Shown here one piece after another: positions 30,296 through 38,888 of a stretch of DNA of 64,000 nt. The notes below the pieces were generated by a model. That model was not told where the DNA came from and did not search any database. It saw only the letters and a program-made list of their open reading frames with translations. This DNA is from Arthrobacter stackebrandtii (GTDB lineage: Bacteria; Actinomycetota; Actinomycetes; Actinomycetales; Micrococcaceae). Both the position numbers and the translations under genes were made by a program. The stretch spans positions 4,340,001 through 4,404,000 of the forward strand of contig NZ_JAGIOI010000001.1 of assembly GCF_017876675.1 (NCBI RefSeq), read 5' to 3'. Each line of letters starts with the position of its first letter. Position 1 is the first letter of the stretch.

Positions 30296-30418
30296 TGAGT
30301 AATCCTTAAAGTGCTAAGTGTTGTGGTGGTGCTAAAAGTGTGAATCGTCCTTGGCTTCAACGGTTCGGCCGGCCGCCAGGCCGTGGCCGGACTGCTGGGT
30401 CGTCCGGCCGGATGTGCC

Positions 30419-31012
30419 CTAGCCGTCGGAATAGTTGAGTTCTTCGAGGTTTTCCAGGCCGGGCAGGTGGGGGGCGATCTTTGGCAGTTCTTCCACGCTC
30501 CCCAACCCCAGCCGTTCCAAAAAGTACGCCGTGGTCCGGTACAGGAATGCCCCGGACACCGGATCGGTGCCCACTTCCTCAATCAGCCCCCGCTGGGCAA
30601 GCGTCCTGACCACGGAGTCCACGTTGACGCCTCGAATGGCGGAAACGCGGGCCCGTGACACCGGCTGGCGGTAGGCAATCACCGCCAAGGTTTCCAAGGC
30701 CGCCTGCGTGAGCCGGGCCGTCTGGCCGTCCACAACAAACTGTGACACGATCTCGGCATACGCGGGGCGTGAATAAAAACGCCAACCCCCGGCAAGTTGC
30801 CGAAGTTCAAATCCGCGGACCGGTACAGTGCCACCTTCCCTAGTATAACCGTCATACTCCCTCGCCAGTTCGTGCAATAGCTCACGTATGGCGGGTGCGG
30901 GAACGGCGGTGACTTCCGCCAGGGCCTCCTCTGAAACCGGCTCGTCCACCACCATCAGCACCGCTTCAAGTGCCGCCTTCACGCCGGCGGCGTCCAGGTC
31001 CTCAATTGGCAT
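30419..31012 (-). CDS. scpB: segregation and condensation protein ScpB
   Basis: 197 residues from the ATG at 31012 (MPIEDLDAAGVKAALEAVLMVVDEPVSEEALAEV); a longer frame overlapping scpA was rejected. Two winged-helix domains are evident, with the conserved TQAALETLAVIAYRQPVSRARVSAIRGVNVDSVVRTLAQRGLIEE. It dimerises and binds the ScpA C-terminus to complete the SMC-ScpAB condensin. It overlaps scpA by 11 bases, ensuring coupled translation. Confidence 0.94.
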   Translation of the reverse strand: MPIEDLDAAGVKAALEAVLMVVDEPVSEEALAEVTAVPAPAIRELLHELAREYDGYTREGGTVPVRGFELRQLAGGWRFYSRPAYAEIVSQFVVDGQTARLTQAALETLAVIAYRQPVSRARVSAIRGVNVDSVVRTLAQRGLIEEVGTDPVSGAFLYRTTAYFLERLGLGSVEELPKIAPHLPGLENLEELNYSDG

Positions 31013-31859
31013 CGGGGCCCCCTTCGTCGTCAAAATCACTTTCCGCGGCCGCCTGCGGCGCGGCCCCGGGGTTCCAGTGCACCTGCAGTTCCCCGAGCGG
31101 GTTGGGCTGGTCAAAGGAAATGAGCTGGTCCCGGAACATTTCCAGCAGCGCCAAGAAGCGGGCGATGACCACCATGGAGGAATCGGCGTCGGCCGTCAGC
31201 TCGGCAAAGGAGAGGGCGTCGGCCTCCTGGAGCATCACCATCATCAGGGCCGCCTGGTCCCTGACGCTGACAGGGGCCGAGTGCAGGTGTGCCAGGCCCA
31301 CTTCCGTGCTGGGGGGCTGCCTGGCTTCCATGGCCTTGGCGGCCAGTTGCGCAAATTCCTCCGGGGTATGGCGCCAGACAAGCTCCGGTAGGAGTGCGGC
31401 AAAGTGGGGTTCCAGCCCGGCCTGGCGGGGGAAGCGCCTGGCCTCGCGCTCCAGCTCGCCGCCCATCAGCGCTGCGACTTCCTTGAAGGCCTTGTATTGC
31501 AGAAGCCGTGCGAAGAGGAGGTCACGGGCCTCCAGAAGGGCCAGGTCGTCGTCGCTCTCCACCTCGCCGGCCGGCAGCAGCCGGGCGGCTTTCAGGTCCA
31601 GGAGGGTGGCGGCGAGGACCAGGAATTCGCTGGCCTCGTCCAGCGCCCACTCCCCGCCGAGCGCCTGAAGGTCCTTGAGATAGCTGATGAACTCGTCCGT
31701 GACTGTGGCGATGGCCACGTCCGTGATGTCCATTTCATGCTTGGCAATCAGGCCCAGGAGCAGGTCAAAAGGCCCGGTGAAGTTTTCCAGCCGGACTTCA
31801 AAGAGCCGCTTTTGTTCCGGCTCTGCCGCGATCCCCGCGGCCTGTGGTGCTTGAGTCAA
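31002..31859 (-). CDS. scpA: segregation and condensation protein ScpA (kleisin)
   Basis: 285 residues. The N-terminal helical domain FEVRLENFTGPFDLLLGLIAKHEMDITDVAIATVTDEFISYL binds the SMC neck. The middle has FLVLAATLLDLKAARLLP, and the C-terminal winged helix (ISFDQPNPLGELQVHWNPG region preceded by FLALLEMFRDQLISF) contacts the SMC cap. The kleisin bridges the SMC heads. One base separates it from the upstream parA stop. Confidence 0.94.
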   Translation of the reverse strand: MTQAPQAAGIAAEPEQKRLFEVRLENFTGPFDLLLGLIAKHEMDITDVAIATVTDEFISYLKDLQALGGEWALDEASEFLVLAATLLDLKAARLLPAGEVESDDDLALLEARDLLFARLLQYKAFKEVAALMGGELEREARRFPRQAGLEPHFAALLPELVWRHTPEEFAQLAAKAMEARQPPSTEVGLAHLHSAPVSVRDQAALMMVMLQEADALSFAELTADADSSMVVIARFLALLEMFRDQLISFDQPNPLGELQVHWNPGAAPQAAAESDFDDEGGPDAN

Positions 31860-31860
31860 G

Positions 31861-32742
31861 TTAGGGTGAACCGCCGCGGGCGATCAGTTCCTTGGCCAGC
31901 CGGCGGTAGGACTCGGCGCCCTGGTGGTTGGCGGCGTAGGAAATGATGGGTTCGGCCGCCACGGAGGCGTCGGCGAACTTGATGGTGCGCTTGATGACGG
32001 TCTCGAAGACCTTGTCACCGAAAGCCTCCACGAGCCGGGCCAGGACCTCACGGGCGTGGAGGGTGCGGGCGTCGTACATGGTGGCGAGCACGCCGTCGAC
32101 CTGCAGGCCGGGGTTGAGGCGGTCCTGGACCTTGTCGATGGTCTCCACCAGGAGCGCCACGGCGCGAAGGGCGAAGAATTCACAGATCAGCGGGATGATG
32201 ACGCCGTGGGCGGCCGTCAGGGCGTTGACGGTCAGCAGGCCCAGGGAGGGCTGGCAGTCGATGAGGACGACGTCGTAGTCGTCCTCGACCTTGCGCAGGG
32301 CGCTGGCAAGGACCTGTTCGCGGGCAACCTCGTTGACCAGCTGGACCTCGGCGGCGGAGAGGTCGATATTGGCCGGGAGGATGTCAATATTCTCCACCTC
32401 GGTCTGGATAATGGCGTCGCGGATGTCCACTTTGCGGTCCATGAGCACGTTGTACACGGTCAGGTCCAGCTCGTGCGGGTTGGTGCCCAGGCCGGCGGAC
32501 AGCGCACCCTGCGGGTCAAAGTCCACGAGCAGCACGCGGCGGCCCTGTTCCGCGAGTGCCGCGCCAAGGTTGATGGTGGAGGTGGTCTTGCCCACCCCGC
32601 CCTTCTGGTTGACCATGGCGATGATGCGGGCCGGCCCGTGCGATGCCAGCACCGGGGGGTCGGGGAATTCCGTCAGGGGACGGCCCGTGGGGCCCAGTAC
32701 GTCCTCGCCGGCAAGTGCCGTTGCGCCCTGCTCGTTGCTCAC
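31861..32742 (-). CDS. ParA-family ATPase upstream of scpAB (Soj-like)
   Basis: 293 residues. After a ~38-residue lead come IAMVNQKGGVGKTTSTINLGAAL (Walker A, residues 47-54), LLVDFDPQGALSAGL and VLIDCQPSLGLLTVNAL (Walker B). This ParA next to scpA-scpB is a conserved actinobacterial arrangement (Rv1708-Rv1711 region) and is distinct from the chromosomal parAB near the origin. Probably linked to chromosome organisation; the partner is unknown. First gene of the core block. Confidence 0.9.
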   Translation of the reverse strand: MSNEQGATALAGEDVLGPTGRPLTEFPDPPVLASHGPARIIAMVNQKGGVGKTTSTINLGAALAEQGRRVLLVDFDPQGALSAGLGTNPHELDLTVYNVLMDRKVDIRDAIIQTEVENIDILPANIDLSAAEVQLVNEVAREQVLASALRKVEDDYDVVLIDCQPSLGLLTVNALTAAHGVIIPLICEFFALRAVALLVETIDKVQDRLNPGLQVDGVLATMYDARTLHAREVLARLVEAFGDKVFETVIKRTIKFADASVAAEPIISYAANHQGAESYRRLAKELIARGGSP

Positions 32743-32923
32743 CTGTCAGTCCACACTTTCATCAATCCACGCTGCTTCATCAATCCACACTGCCCGTCCG
32801 GCAGCATCGTCTCAACGCTGCCGTGTACTACGTTACCGGTTGCAGCGTGCATGTTTTGGACATTTGCCCCCGGCTGTCCGTGAGCCTTGACCTTCAAGCT
32901 GAGGCTGAACGTTGCCGCGCGCC

Positions 32924-32929
32924 TATACT
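32924..32929 (+). promoter_or_regulatory. -10 hexamer TATACT very close to the ABC gene start
   Basis: TATACT ends 8 bases before the ATG at 32938 (5 before the in-frame GTG at 32935), and no Shine-Dalgarno is present. Transcription would start at or next to the start codon, which suggests a leaderless mRNA. No good -35 is seen at normal spacing. Confidence 0.45.
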
Positions 32930-32937
32930 TTGCAGTG

Positions 32938-33672
32938 ATGAGCAAAGCTACCAGACCCTCCCCCAACACTCCCCCGAGGCAGCCGGATGTGGTGCGTGCC
33001 GAGAAGCTGCAGGCCGGTTATGCGGGCAAGGCCGTGTGCGGGGTGGTGAGCTTCAGCGTGCACGCCGGACAGTCCATGGCCCTGGTGGGACCCAACGGCG
33101 CCGGCAAGTCCACCGTGGTGAAAACCGTGGTGGGCCAGCTCGAGGCTGTTTCGGGCACAGCGCAGGTCAACGGCGCCGAGGTTGACGACCGCACGCTGGA
33201 CTTCCGCCGCGACGTGGCCGTGGTGTTTGACGACGATGCCTTCTTCCCCGCCCTGACGGTGGAGGAGCACCTGGCCATTGTGGCCGCCGGCCACGGCGTG
33301 GAGGACGTGGAGGAGGTCATCGCCTCGGAACTGGAGTTCTTCGGGCTCACGGGACAGGCCAAGTCCCGGCCCTACAACCTCTCCTCCGGCCAGCGCCGGC
33401 GCATGCTGCTGGCCGCGGCCTTTGTGCGGCCGCGCTCCCTGCTGGTCCTGGATGAGCCGGAGCAGCGCCTGGACACGTCCATGCGCCACCGCCTTGCCGG
33501 CCGGCTGCGTGCCGAGGTGGATGCGGGCCTGGCGCTGCTGGTTGTCACGCACGATCCCGACTTCCTGTCCACGGTGGCCACCAAGGCGCTGTTCATCGCC
33601 GACGAAGTCCATTCCATGACACCCAAACAGGCCGCCGTCGCGATCGCTTCCGAGAACCCGCACGCGGACTGA
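32938..33672 (+). CDS. ABC transporter ATP-binding protein, partner of DUF6297 membrane protein
   Basis: 244 residues. Walker A GPNGAGKST (51-59), signature LSSGQRRRMLLAAAFV, Walker B LLVLDEPEQ, D-loop RLDTSM and switch VTHD. An unusual insertion-free Q-loop region reads VVFDDDAFFPALTVEEHLAIV. The fold is that of the ABC-2/multidrug class ATPases. It is followed 3 bases later by a large membrane protein that would be its only permease. Substrate unknown. The start at 32938 (or GTG 32935) follows a -10 box directly. Confidence 0.88.
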   Translation: MSKATRPSPNTPPRQPDVVRAEKLQAGYAGKAVCGVVSFSVHAGQSMALVGPNGAGKSTVVKTVVGQLEAVSGTAQVNGAEVDDRTLDFRRDVAVVFDDDAFFPALTVEEHLAIVAAGHGVEDVEEVIASELEFFGLTGQAKSRPYNLSSGQRRRMLLAAAFVRPRSLLVLDEPEQRLDTSMRHRLAGRLRAEVDAGLALLVVTHDPDFLSTVATKALFIADEVHSMTPKQAAVAIASENPHAD

Positions 33673-33675
33673 TCC

Positions 33676-35361
33676 ATGGCCCTGAAGATCAATGAGCGCT
33701 TCAGCGCCCGGGAAATCCGCCAATACACGTTCCGCGCCGGGCTCAGCCGCACCGAGGGCGGGATCATGGAGCTGGTCTCCGAGGTATACACCTCCATCCT
33801 GGGCGCGTTGACCCTGCTCACCATGGCCGGGGCGCTCGTCGTGGCGCTGCGGCACAGCCTGGGTGTCGGCGACGTGTCCGCCCTGGCCGCATCCGCCGTC
33901 GCGCCCGGATTTCACTCGGTGACGCTCCTGCAGGCCAGCGCCACGGTCCTGCTGACGCTGGCCGCATCGCTGCTGGCGGTCGAGATGACCATGGGGCCGG
34001 TGGCCATGACGCTGCCGCAGACGGCCTGGTGGCTGGGCCTGCCGGTGCGCCGCCGCGGCTTCATCCAGCCCGGATTCCTGAAGTCGCTGCTGTGGCCGTC
34101 CATTGCGGCGGTGCTGGTGGTGCTGCCTCTGGCGCTGGGCATGGCCGCCAACCCCACGCCCGGAAACCTGGCCCTGTCGGTGCTGTGCGGGCTGGGCCTG
34201 GCGTGGCTGCTGTACGGGATTGCCGGGTGGTGCCAGGTCACCGGATCCGGCGCGTGGCTGAAGAAAGCCATGGGCGCCATCACCCTGCTGGCGCCGCTAA
34301 CCCTGGTGGCCACGGCCCTCTACAACAACGTGGCCGGCACGCAGGCGGTGACCGGCGCGCAGACCGCCTGGCTGGAATACCTCCCAACCAGCTGGCCGCT
34401 GCTGGTGGCCGACGGCGCCACCTGGCCGCTGCTCCTGGTGGCCCTTGCGCTGGGGCTGCTGGCCCTGGTGTACCTGAACCTTGAGCGGATCACCACTGCC
34501 GCGCTGAAGGAGAGCGCGGCGGCGGGCGCCTACGCTGCGAGCTCGCTGCTGTCGATGGACGCCACGGAGCTGTCGCGGTCGCTGGGCGCGGGGCAGTCCA
34601 GCAGCAACTCCAAGGTGCGCCTGCCCATGGTGTTCCGCCGCGGAACAGTTCTGGCCCGCAGCGTCAAGACCCTGGCGAGCACCCATGCCACGATGGCGCT
34701 GCGCTCCCCCGCAACACTGCTGCGAGTGCTGGTGCTGGCCGCGATTCCGGCGTCGCTGGCGTCCGTCGAGTTTCTGGGCAATGCCATCCTGATTGCCGTG
34801 GCCGTGTACCTGTGCGCGTACTTTGCGGCCACGTCCATGGGTGCCACTGCCCGTTTCGCCAATGGCAACCCTGCCGTGGACATGCTCATGCCGCTGCCGG
34901 CGAAGACGGTCCGGCAGGTGCATTTCATTGTTCCGGGCGTGGCGATGACGCTGTGGGCCGCCACGTGCTTTGGCCTGCTGCTGGCGCTCGGCGTGGGGTC
35001 CCCGGCGCTGCTGCTCCTGGCCGTGCTGGCGGGTCCGGGGGTGGGTGCTGCCACGCTGCGTGCCGGCTTCCGCCCGGCACCGGACTGGAACATGCCTGCC
35101 GTTGCCACCGCATCCGGCCCGATCCCCACGGGCGCCATCCGCGCCTTTCTGGTGGGACCGGACCTGACGTTGATCGTGCTGCTGCCGGTGTTGATCTGCC
35201 TCATCGCCGGAGGCGTCCCGTCCATCGCCTTCCCCTTCCAGCTGACGCTGACGTGGCTGGCACTGCTCTGGGGAACGCACATCCGCAAGCCCAAGTCCGC
35301 GACCGACGGCGGCCTGTTCGGCATGCCGGCACCGGGAACCACAGGCGCCGCGGGCAAGTAG
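33676..35361 (+). CDS. DUF6297-family multi-pass membrane protein (ABC permease partner)
   Basis: 561 residues, about twelve hydrophobic spans, starting MALKINERFSAREIRQYTFRAGLSRTEGGI. It has the look of the DUF6297 family, large actinobacterial membrane proteins encoded beside an ABC ATPase, with a repeated two-half layout (spans 1-6, soluble linker around 275-310 with SSNSKVRLPMVFRRG, then spans 7-12). The coupling to the upstream ATPase is inferred from the 3-base gap. What it transports is not known; export of an envelope component is one possibility. Confidence 0.75.
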   Translation: MALKINERFSAREIRQYTFRAGLSRTEGGIMELVSEVYTSILGALTLLTMAGALVVALRHSLGVGDVSALAASAVAPGFHSVTLLQASATVLLTLAASLLAVEMTMGPVAMTLPQTAWWLGLPVRRRGFIQPGFLKSLLWPSIAAVLVVLPLALGMAANPTPGNLALSVLCGLGLAWLLYGIAGWCQVTGSGAWLKKAMGAITLLAPLTLVATALYNNVAGTQAVTGAQTAWLEYLPTSWPLLVADGATWPLLLVALALGLLALVYLNLERITTAALKESAAAGAYAASSLLSMDATELSRSLGAGQSSSNSKVRLPMVFRRGTVLARSVKTLASTHATMALRSPATLLRVLVLAAIPASLASVEFLGNAILIAVAVYLCAYFAATSMGATARFANGNPAVDMLMPLPAKTVRQVHFIVPGVAMTLWAATCFGLLLALGVGSPALLLLAVLAGPGVGAATLRAGFRPAPDWNMPAVATASGPIPTGAIRAFLVGPDLTLIVLLPVLICLIAGGVPSIAFPFQLTLTWLALLWGTHIRKPKSATDGGLFGMPAPGTTGAAGK

Positions 35362-35386
35362 TTCCGGCGGGCCGCATTGGCCCGGC

Positions 35387-36430
35387 CTACGCCGCGAGGC
35401 CGGCCGGGGCGGCCGTCGAATCCCTGATGACGAGCTCTGTGGCGAGCTCAACGCGGCGCGAATCAAGCACCTCACCGTCGGCCATTCGCAGCACCGACCG
35501 CAGCGCCACCCGCCCCATCTCCTTCAAGGGCTGGGCGACGGAGGTCAGGCGGGGCAGGGTTTGTTCGGTCACATTTGTCCCGTCGAAACCCACCAGGCTC
35601 AGGTCCTCGGGAATGCGCAACCCCTGCCGCCTGGCTTCCTCAAGCACGCCCAGCGCGGTTGAATCGCTGCCGGCAAAGATGGCGGTGGGACGATCGGCAA
35701 GTGCCAGGAGGGCGCGCGTTCCCCTGACGCCAAAGTCATGGCTGAATGACTCGCTCACCATGTACTCGGGCCGTGAGGGGACACCCCGGGCCATGAGGGC
35801 TGCGAGATACCCGTGCTGGCGGGCCACGCTGCATTCAGCCCCCGCCGGACCACCCAGATACGCGATCCTGCGGTGCCCCAGGTCCAGCAGGTGCTCCGTG
35901 GCCGCCTTGCCGCCGGCCCAGTTGGTGGATCCCACACTGACGATCCCGTGGTTCGGCGGGTTCAGCGGGTCAATGACCACCACGGGAATGTTGCGGCGGT
36001 GGAAGGATTCAAGTTGTTTCGCAGTGACTTCCGACGTCACCAGGATCAGCCCCTTCCTTCCGGATTCCAGCATGTGCTGGGCCCACTGTTCATGGTTGGC
36101 GCTGCGCATCTTGCCCGGCGTGATGTTGCCCAGCACGATCTCAACGCCGGCAACGGCCGCATAGTCCAAAATGCCGGTCAACACCTCCAGTGGGTAATAG
36201 GTCTTGATGCCGTCGATCACCAGGTCCACCATGGCCGGCCCTGAGGAACGGGCCCGCCGCTGGACGGGCGATTCGTAGCCCAGTTCCTCCAGCGCCGCCT
36301 GAACCCGGGCCCGGGTGGCCGCTGAAACGTCATCACGGCCGTTGAGCACCTTGGAAACCGTGGGCGCAGACACTCCTGCGAGCGCCGCCACAGTTGCCAG
36401 CACCGGCTTCTTCCTGTCAGTTGACGCCAT
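35387..36430 (-). CDS. LacI-family transcriptional repressor of the adjacent sugar operon
   Basis: 347 residues from the ATG at 36430, with GGGGA about 6 bases upstream; starts at 36436 and 36448 are alternatives. The helix-turn-helix and hinge are LATVAALAGVSAPTVSKVLNGRDDVSAATRARVQAALEELGY, followed by a periplasmic-binding-like effector domain ending in SLVGFDGTNVTEQTLPRLTSVAQP. It diverges from the sugar-binding protein gene and should bind the GAAATGTTkCGAAA sites on both sides of the intergenic region, controlling itself and the transporter. Inducer unknown. Confidence 0.9.
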   Translation of the reverse strand: MASTDRKKPVLATVAALAGVSAPTVSKVLNGRDDVSAATRARVQAALEELGYESPVQRRARSSGPAMVDLVIDGIKTYYPLEVLTGILDYAAVAGVEIVLGNITPGKMRSANHEQWAQHMLESGRKGLILVTSEVTAKQLESFHRRNIPVVVIDPLNPPNHGIVSVGSTNWAGGKAATEHLLDLGHRRIAYLGGPAGAECSVARQHGYLAALMARGVPSRPEYMVSESFSHDFGVRGTRALLALADRPTAIFAGSDSTALGVLEEARRQGLRIPEDLSLVGFDGTNVTEQTLPRLTSVAQPLKEMGRVALRSVLRMADGEVLDSRRVELATELVIRDSTAAPAGLAA

Positions 36431-36455
36431 ATTCATCCCCAGTTCCATTCTTCGC

Positions 36456-36469
36456 TTTCGCAACATTTC
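36456..36469 (-). promoter_or_regulatory. LacI operator copy near its own gene
   Basis: Minus-strand GAAATGTTGCGAAA, one base different from the copy at 36579-36592. It lies just in front of the repressor start codon and suits autorepression. Confidence 0.5.
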
Positions 36470-36524
36470 TATAGGCAAAGTGTCCATCAAGGGCAGGATC
36501 TCGTCAATATATGCAGGAAACCTC

Positions 36525-36554
36525 TTGACGTGTGATGCAAAGCACGGTTAGATA
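36525..36554 (+). promoter_or_regulatory. promoter of the sugar ABC operon
   Basis: TTGACG (36525-36530), then TAGATA at 36549-36554 after 18 bases (or TTAGAT after 17). The operator at 36578 lies ~20 bases downstream of the expected start site, so repression would be by blocking elongation or open-complex escape. Confidence 0.55.
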
Positions 36555-36577
36555 CTTGGCACACGCAGAATTAGTTG

Positions 36578-36592
36578 CGAAATGTTTCGAAA
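36578..36592 (+). promoter_or_regulatory. LacI operator copy before the sugar-binding protein gene
   Basis: CGAAA-TG-TTTCG is a perfect palindrome (36578-36589) inside GAAATGTTTCGAAA, a typical LacI-family operator shape, 31 bases before the ATG of the binding-protein gene. Confidence 0.6.
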
Positions 36593-36623
36593 TGGCCGCG
36601 AGGCCCCGTTCAATGGAGACACG

Positions 36624-37946
36624 ATGAAACACCAGCCAACATCCCGCCGTTCGTTCCTTTCCCTCGCCGCGCTGCTGCCCCTGGCTGCGGCAGGCATCAG
36701 CGCCTGCGGCACCTCCGGCCCGGGCGGGGTGGCCTCAGGGGCTTCCATGTGGTCCGTCAGCGGCGACCCCAACGAGACCATCCGCAAGAACTCGGTCGAG
36801 GCATTCGGCAAGGCAAACCCGGACAACACCATCAAGGTCACGTTTTTCCAGAACGATGCCTACAAGACCAAGGTCAAGACAGCCATTGGAGCCGGACAGG
36901 CCCCCACCATCATCTACGGCTGGGGCGGCGGCATCCTGAAGTCCTATGCCGAGGCCTCACAGGTGGAAGACCTGACCGGCTGGTTTGCCGACAACCCCGA
37001 CGTCAAGGACCGGCTCTTCGCCTCGTCGTTCGGAGCGGCCACGGTGGACGGCAAGATCTATGCCATCCCAGCCACCACCGTTCAGCCCATCATCTTCTAT
37101 TACAACAAGGAACTGTTTGCCCAGGCCGGTGTGCAGCCACCCAAGACCTGGGACGATCTGATGTCCCTGGTCAAGACCTTCAATGCGAAGGGGATCGCGC
37201 CGCTGTCGCTCGGCGGGCAGTCGCGCTGGACGTCAATGATGTGGCTTGAGTACATGTTTGACCGCGTGGGCGGTCCCGAGGTGTTCAATGACATCTACGC
37301 AGGAAAGCCGGAGGCATGGTCCAACCCGGCCGCGATTGAGGCCCTGGCCAAGATCCAGGAACTGGTCGCGGCGAACGGCTTCATCAAGGGCTTCTCCTCC
37401 ATCACCGCAGACAGCAACGCCGACCAGGCCCTGCTGTTCACGGGCAAGGCCGCCATGATGCTCCACGGCAGCTGGACCTACGGCAGCATGAAGAACGACG
37501 GCGCAGGGTTCGTCCAGGAAGGAAAGCTCGGCTGGGTGGACTTCCCCGCCGTCGCCGGCGGCAAGGGCGACGCCAAGAACACCGTGGGAAACCCGTCCAA
37601 CTACCTCTCCATCTCCGCCCAGGCAACGGACGCTGACAAGGAATCGGCGAAGAAGTTCTTCAAGGAGGGACTGCTGCAGGAGGACGAGGTGTCCGCCTAC
37701 ATCTCCAACGGCGGCGTTCCGGTGGTCAACGGCATTGAGGACAAGCTCGCAGCAACTGACGACGCAGATTTCCTCGGCTACGTCTATGCCTTGAGCAAGA
37801 ACGCCCCGAACTTCCAGCAGTCCTGGGACCAGGCACTGAGCCCCGTCGCCTCCGAGGCGCTGCTGAACAACATTGACCAGCTGTTCGTCATGTCCATCAC
37901 TCCGGAGCAGTTCGCCACCAACATGAACGCGACCCTGGGCAAATGA
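36624..37946 (+). CDS. ABC sugar transporter, extracellular sugar-binding lipoprotein
   Basis: 440 residues from the ATG at 36624 (GGAG 5-8 bases upstream). The signal peptide has a twin-Arg (Arg8-Arg9, SRRSFLSLAALL) and a lipobox ISAC with Cys28, so it may leave by the Tat route and then be lipidated. The body is a family-1 solute-binding protein (NEFIKVTFFQNDAYKTKVKTAIGAGQAPTI-like opening, ALLFTGKAAMMLHGSWTYG later). It delivers a sugar or polyol to the two permeases that follow. Its stop overlaps the first permease start. Confidence 0.92.
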   Translation: MKHQPTSRRSFLSLAALLPLAAAGISACGTSGPGGVASGASMWSVSGDPNETIRKNSVEAFGKANPDNTIKVTFFQNDAYKTKVKTAIGAGQAPTIIYGWGGGILKSYAEASQVEDLTGWFADNPDVKDRLFASSFGAATVDGKIYAIPATTVQPIIFYYNKELFAQAGVQPPKTWDDLMSLVKTFNAKGIAPLSLGGQSRWTSMMWLEYMFDRVGGPEVFNDIYAGKPEAWSNPAAIEALAKIQELVAANGFIKGFSSITADSNADQALLFTGKAAMMLHGSWTYGSMKNDGAGFVQEGKLGWVDFPAVAGGKGDAKNTVGNPSNYLSISAQATDADKESAKKFFKEGLLQEDEVSAYISNGGVPVVNGIEDKLAATDDADFLGYVYALSKNAPNFQQSWDQALSPVASEALLNNIDQLFVMSITPEQFATNMNATLGK

Positions 37947-38887
37947 GCACCGGGCAGATGACCGCCCCGAAGGTGCACCGGGAGCAACGCCGGACGGCGG
38001 CGCCTGAACCCACCCGCGGGCGCGCGGCACCCCTGGCCTGGCTTGCCGTTCCGGCCCTGATCTTCTTTGTGGCCTTCGCCGTGGTCCCGCTGGCCGGCGT
38101 GCTGGTCTTGAGCTTCACGAACTGGGACGGCATCGGCGCCATCACGCCGGCCGGTGTTTCCAACTGGCTCAATGCCTTTGCCGATCCTGGCATGTACCAC
38201 GCACTGTGGCTGACGTTTGTGGTCATGGTGGTTTCCTGGCTGGTGCAGACTCCGATCAGCCTCCTGCTGGGAGTGTTCACCGCCGGCAGCCAAAAGTACC
38301 GTGCCCTGCTCGCCGTGCTGTACTTTCTCCCGCTGCTGCTGTCGTCGGCCGCCATCGCCATCGCCTACAAGGCGCTGCTGGACCCCAATTTTGGTCTCGC
38401 TGCCGGCCTGAACATGCCGCTGCTGGCCCAGGACTGGCTGGGCGACCCCGGTCTGGCCCTGGGAGTGGTCATTTTTGTCATCGCCTGGCAGTTCGTCCCC
38501 TTCCACACCCTGATCTACCAGGGCGGGGTGCGCCAGATCCCTCGTTCCATCTACGAGGCCGCGGAGATCGATGGTGCAGGCAAGGTCAAGCAGTTCTTCT
38601 TCATTACGGTCCCCCAGCTGAAGTACACCATCATCACTTCCTCCACCCTGATGACCGTGGGCGCGCTGACTTACTTTGACCTGATTTTCGTCCTGACGGG
38701 AGGCGGCCCCGGCAACGCCACCCGAATCCTGCCCCTGGACATGTATCTGACGGGCTTCCGCGCCAACCTAATGGGCCCGGCCAGCGTCCTTGCCGTGATC
38801 CTTGTGGTGATCGGCCTGGCCCTGGCACTATTCCTGCAACGCCTTGGCGGCAAGGACCGCACCGGCAGCCAACTGGAAGGCATGTGA
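37943..38887 (+). CDS. ABC sugar transporter permease, MalF/UgpA type
   Basis: 314 residues, six spans after a ~28-residue basic cytoplasmic lead. The EAA loop that docks on the ATPase is VRQIPRSIYEAAEIDGAGKVKQFFFITVPQLK. It starts within the stop of the binding-protein gene (ATGA). With the next gene it forms the membrane channel. No ATPase gene follows in the operon, so a shared MsmK/UgpC-type ATPase elsewhere is expected. Confidence 0.93.
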   Translation: MSTGQMTAPKVHREQRRTAAPEPTRGRAAPLAWLAVPALIFFVAFAVVPLAGVLVLSFTNWDGIGAITPAGVSNWLNAFADPGMYHALWLTFVVMVVSWLVQTPISLLLGVFTAGSQKYRALLAVLYFLPLLLSSAAIAIAYKALLDPNFGLAAGLNMPLLAQDWLGDPGLALGVVIFVIAWQFVPFHTLIYQGGVRQIPRSIYEAAEIDGAGKVKQFFFITVPQLKYTIITSSTLMTVGALTYFDLIFVLTGGGPGNATRILPLDMYLTGFRANLMGPASVLAVILVVIGLALALFLQRLGGKDRTGSQLEGM

Positions 38888-38888
38888 G

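Noticed and set aside
35368-35384. Short hairpin CGGGCC-GCATT-GGCCCG between the DUF6297 gene and lacI
   Set aside because: A 6-bp stem with no T-run is common by chance at this GC; too weak to call a terminator.
36531-36546. CRP-like TGTGA-N6-GCACG in the sugar operon promoter
   Set aside because: Second half-site matches only three of five bases, so not called as a feature.
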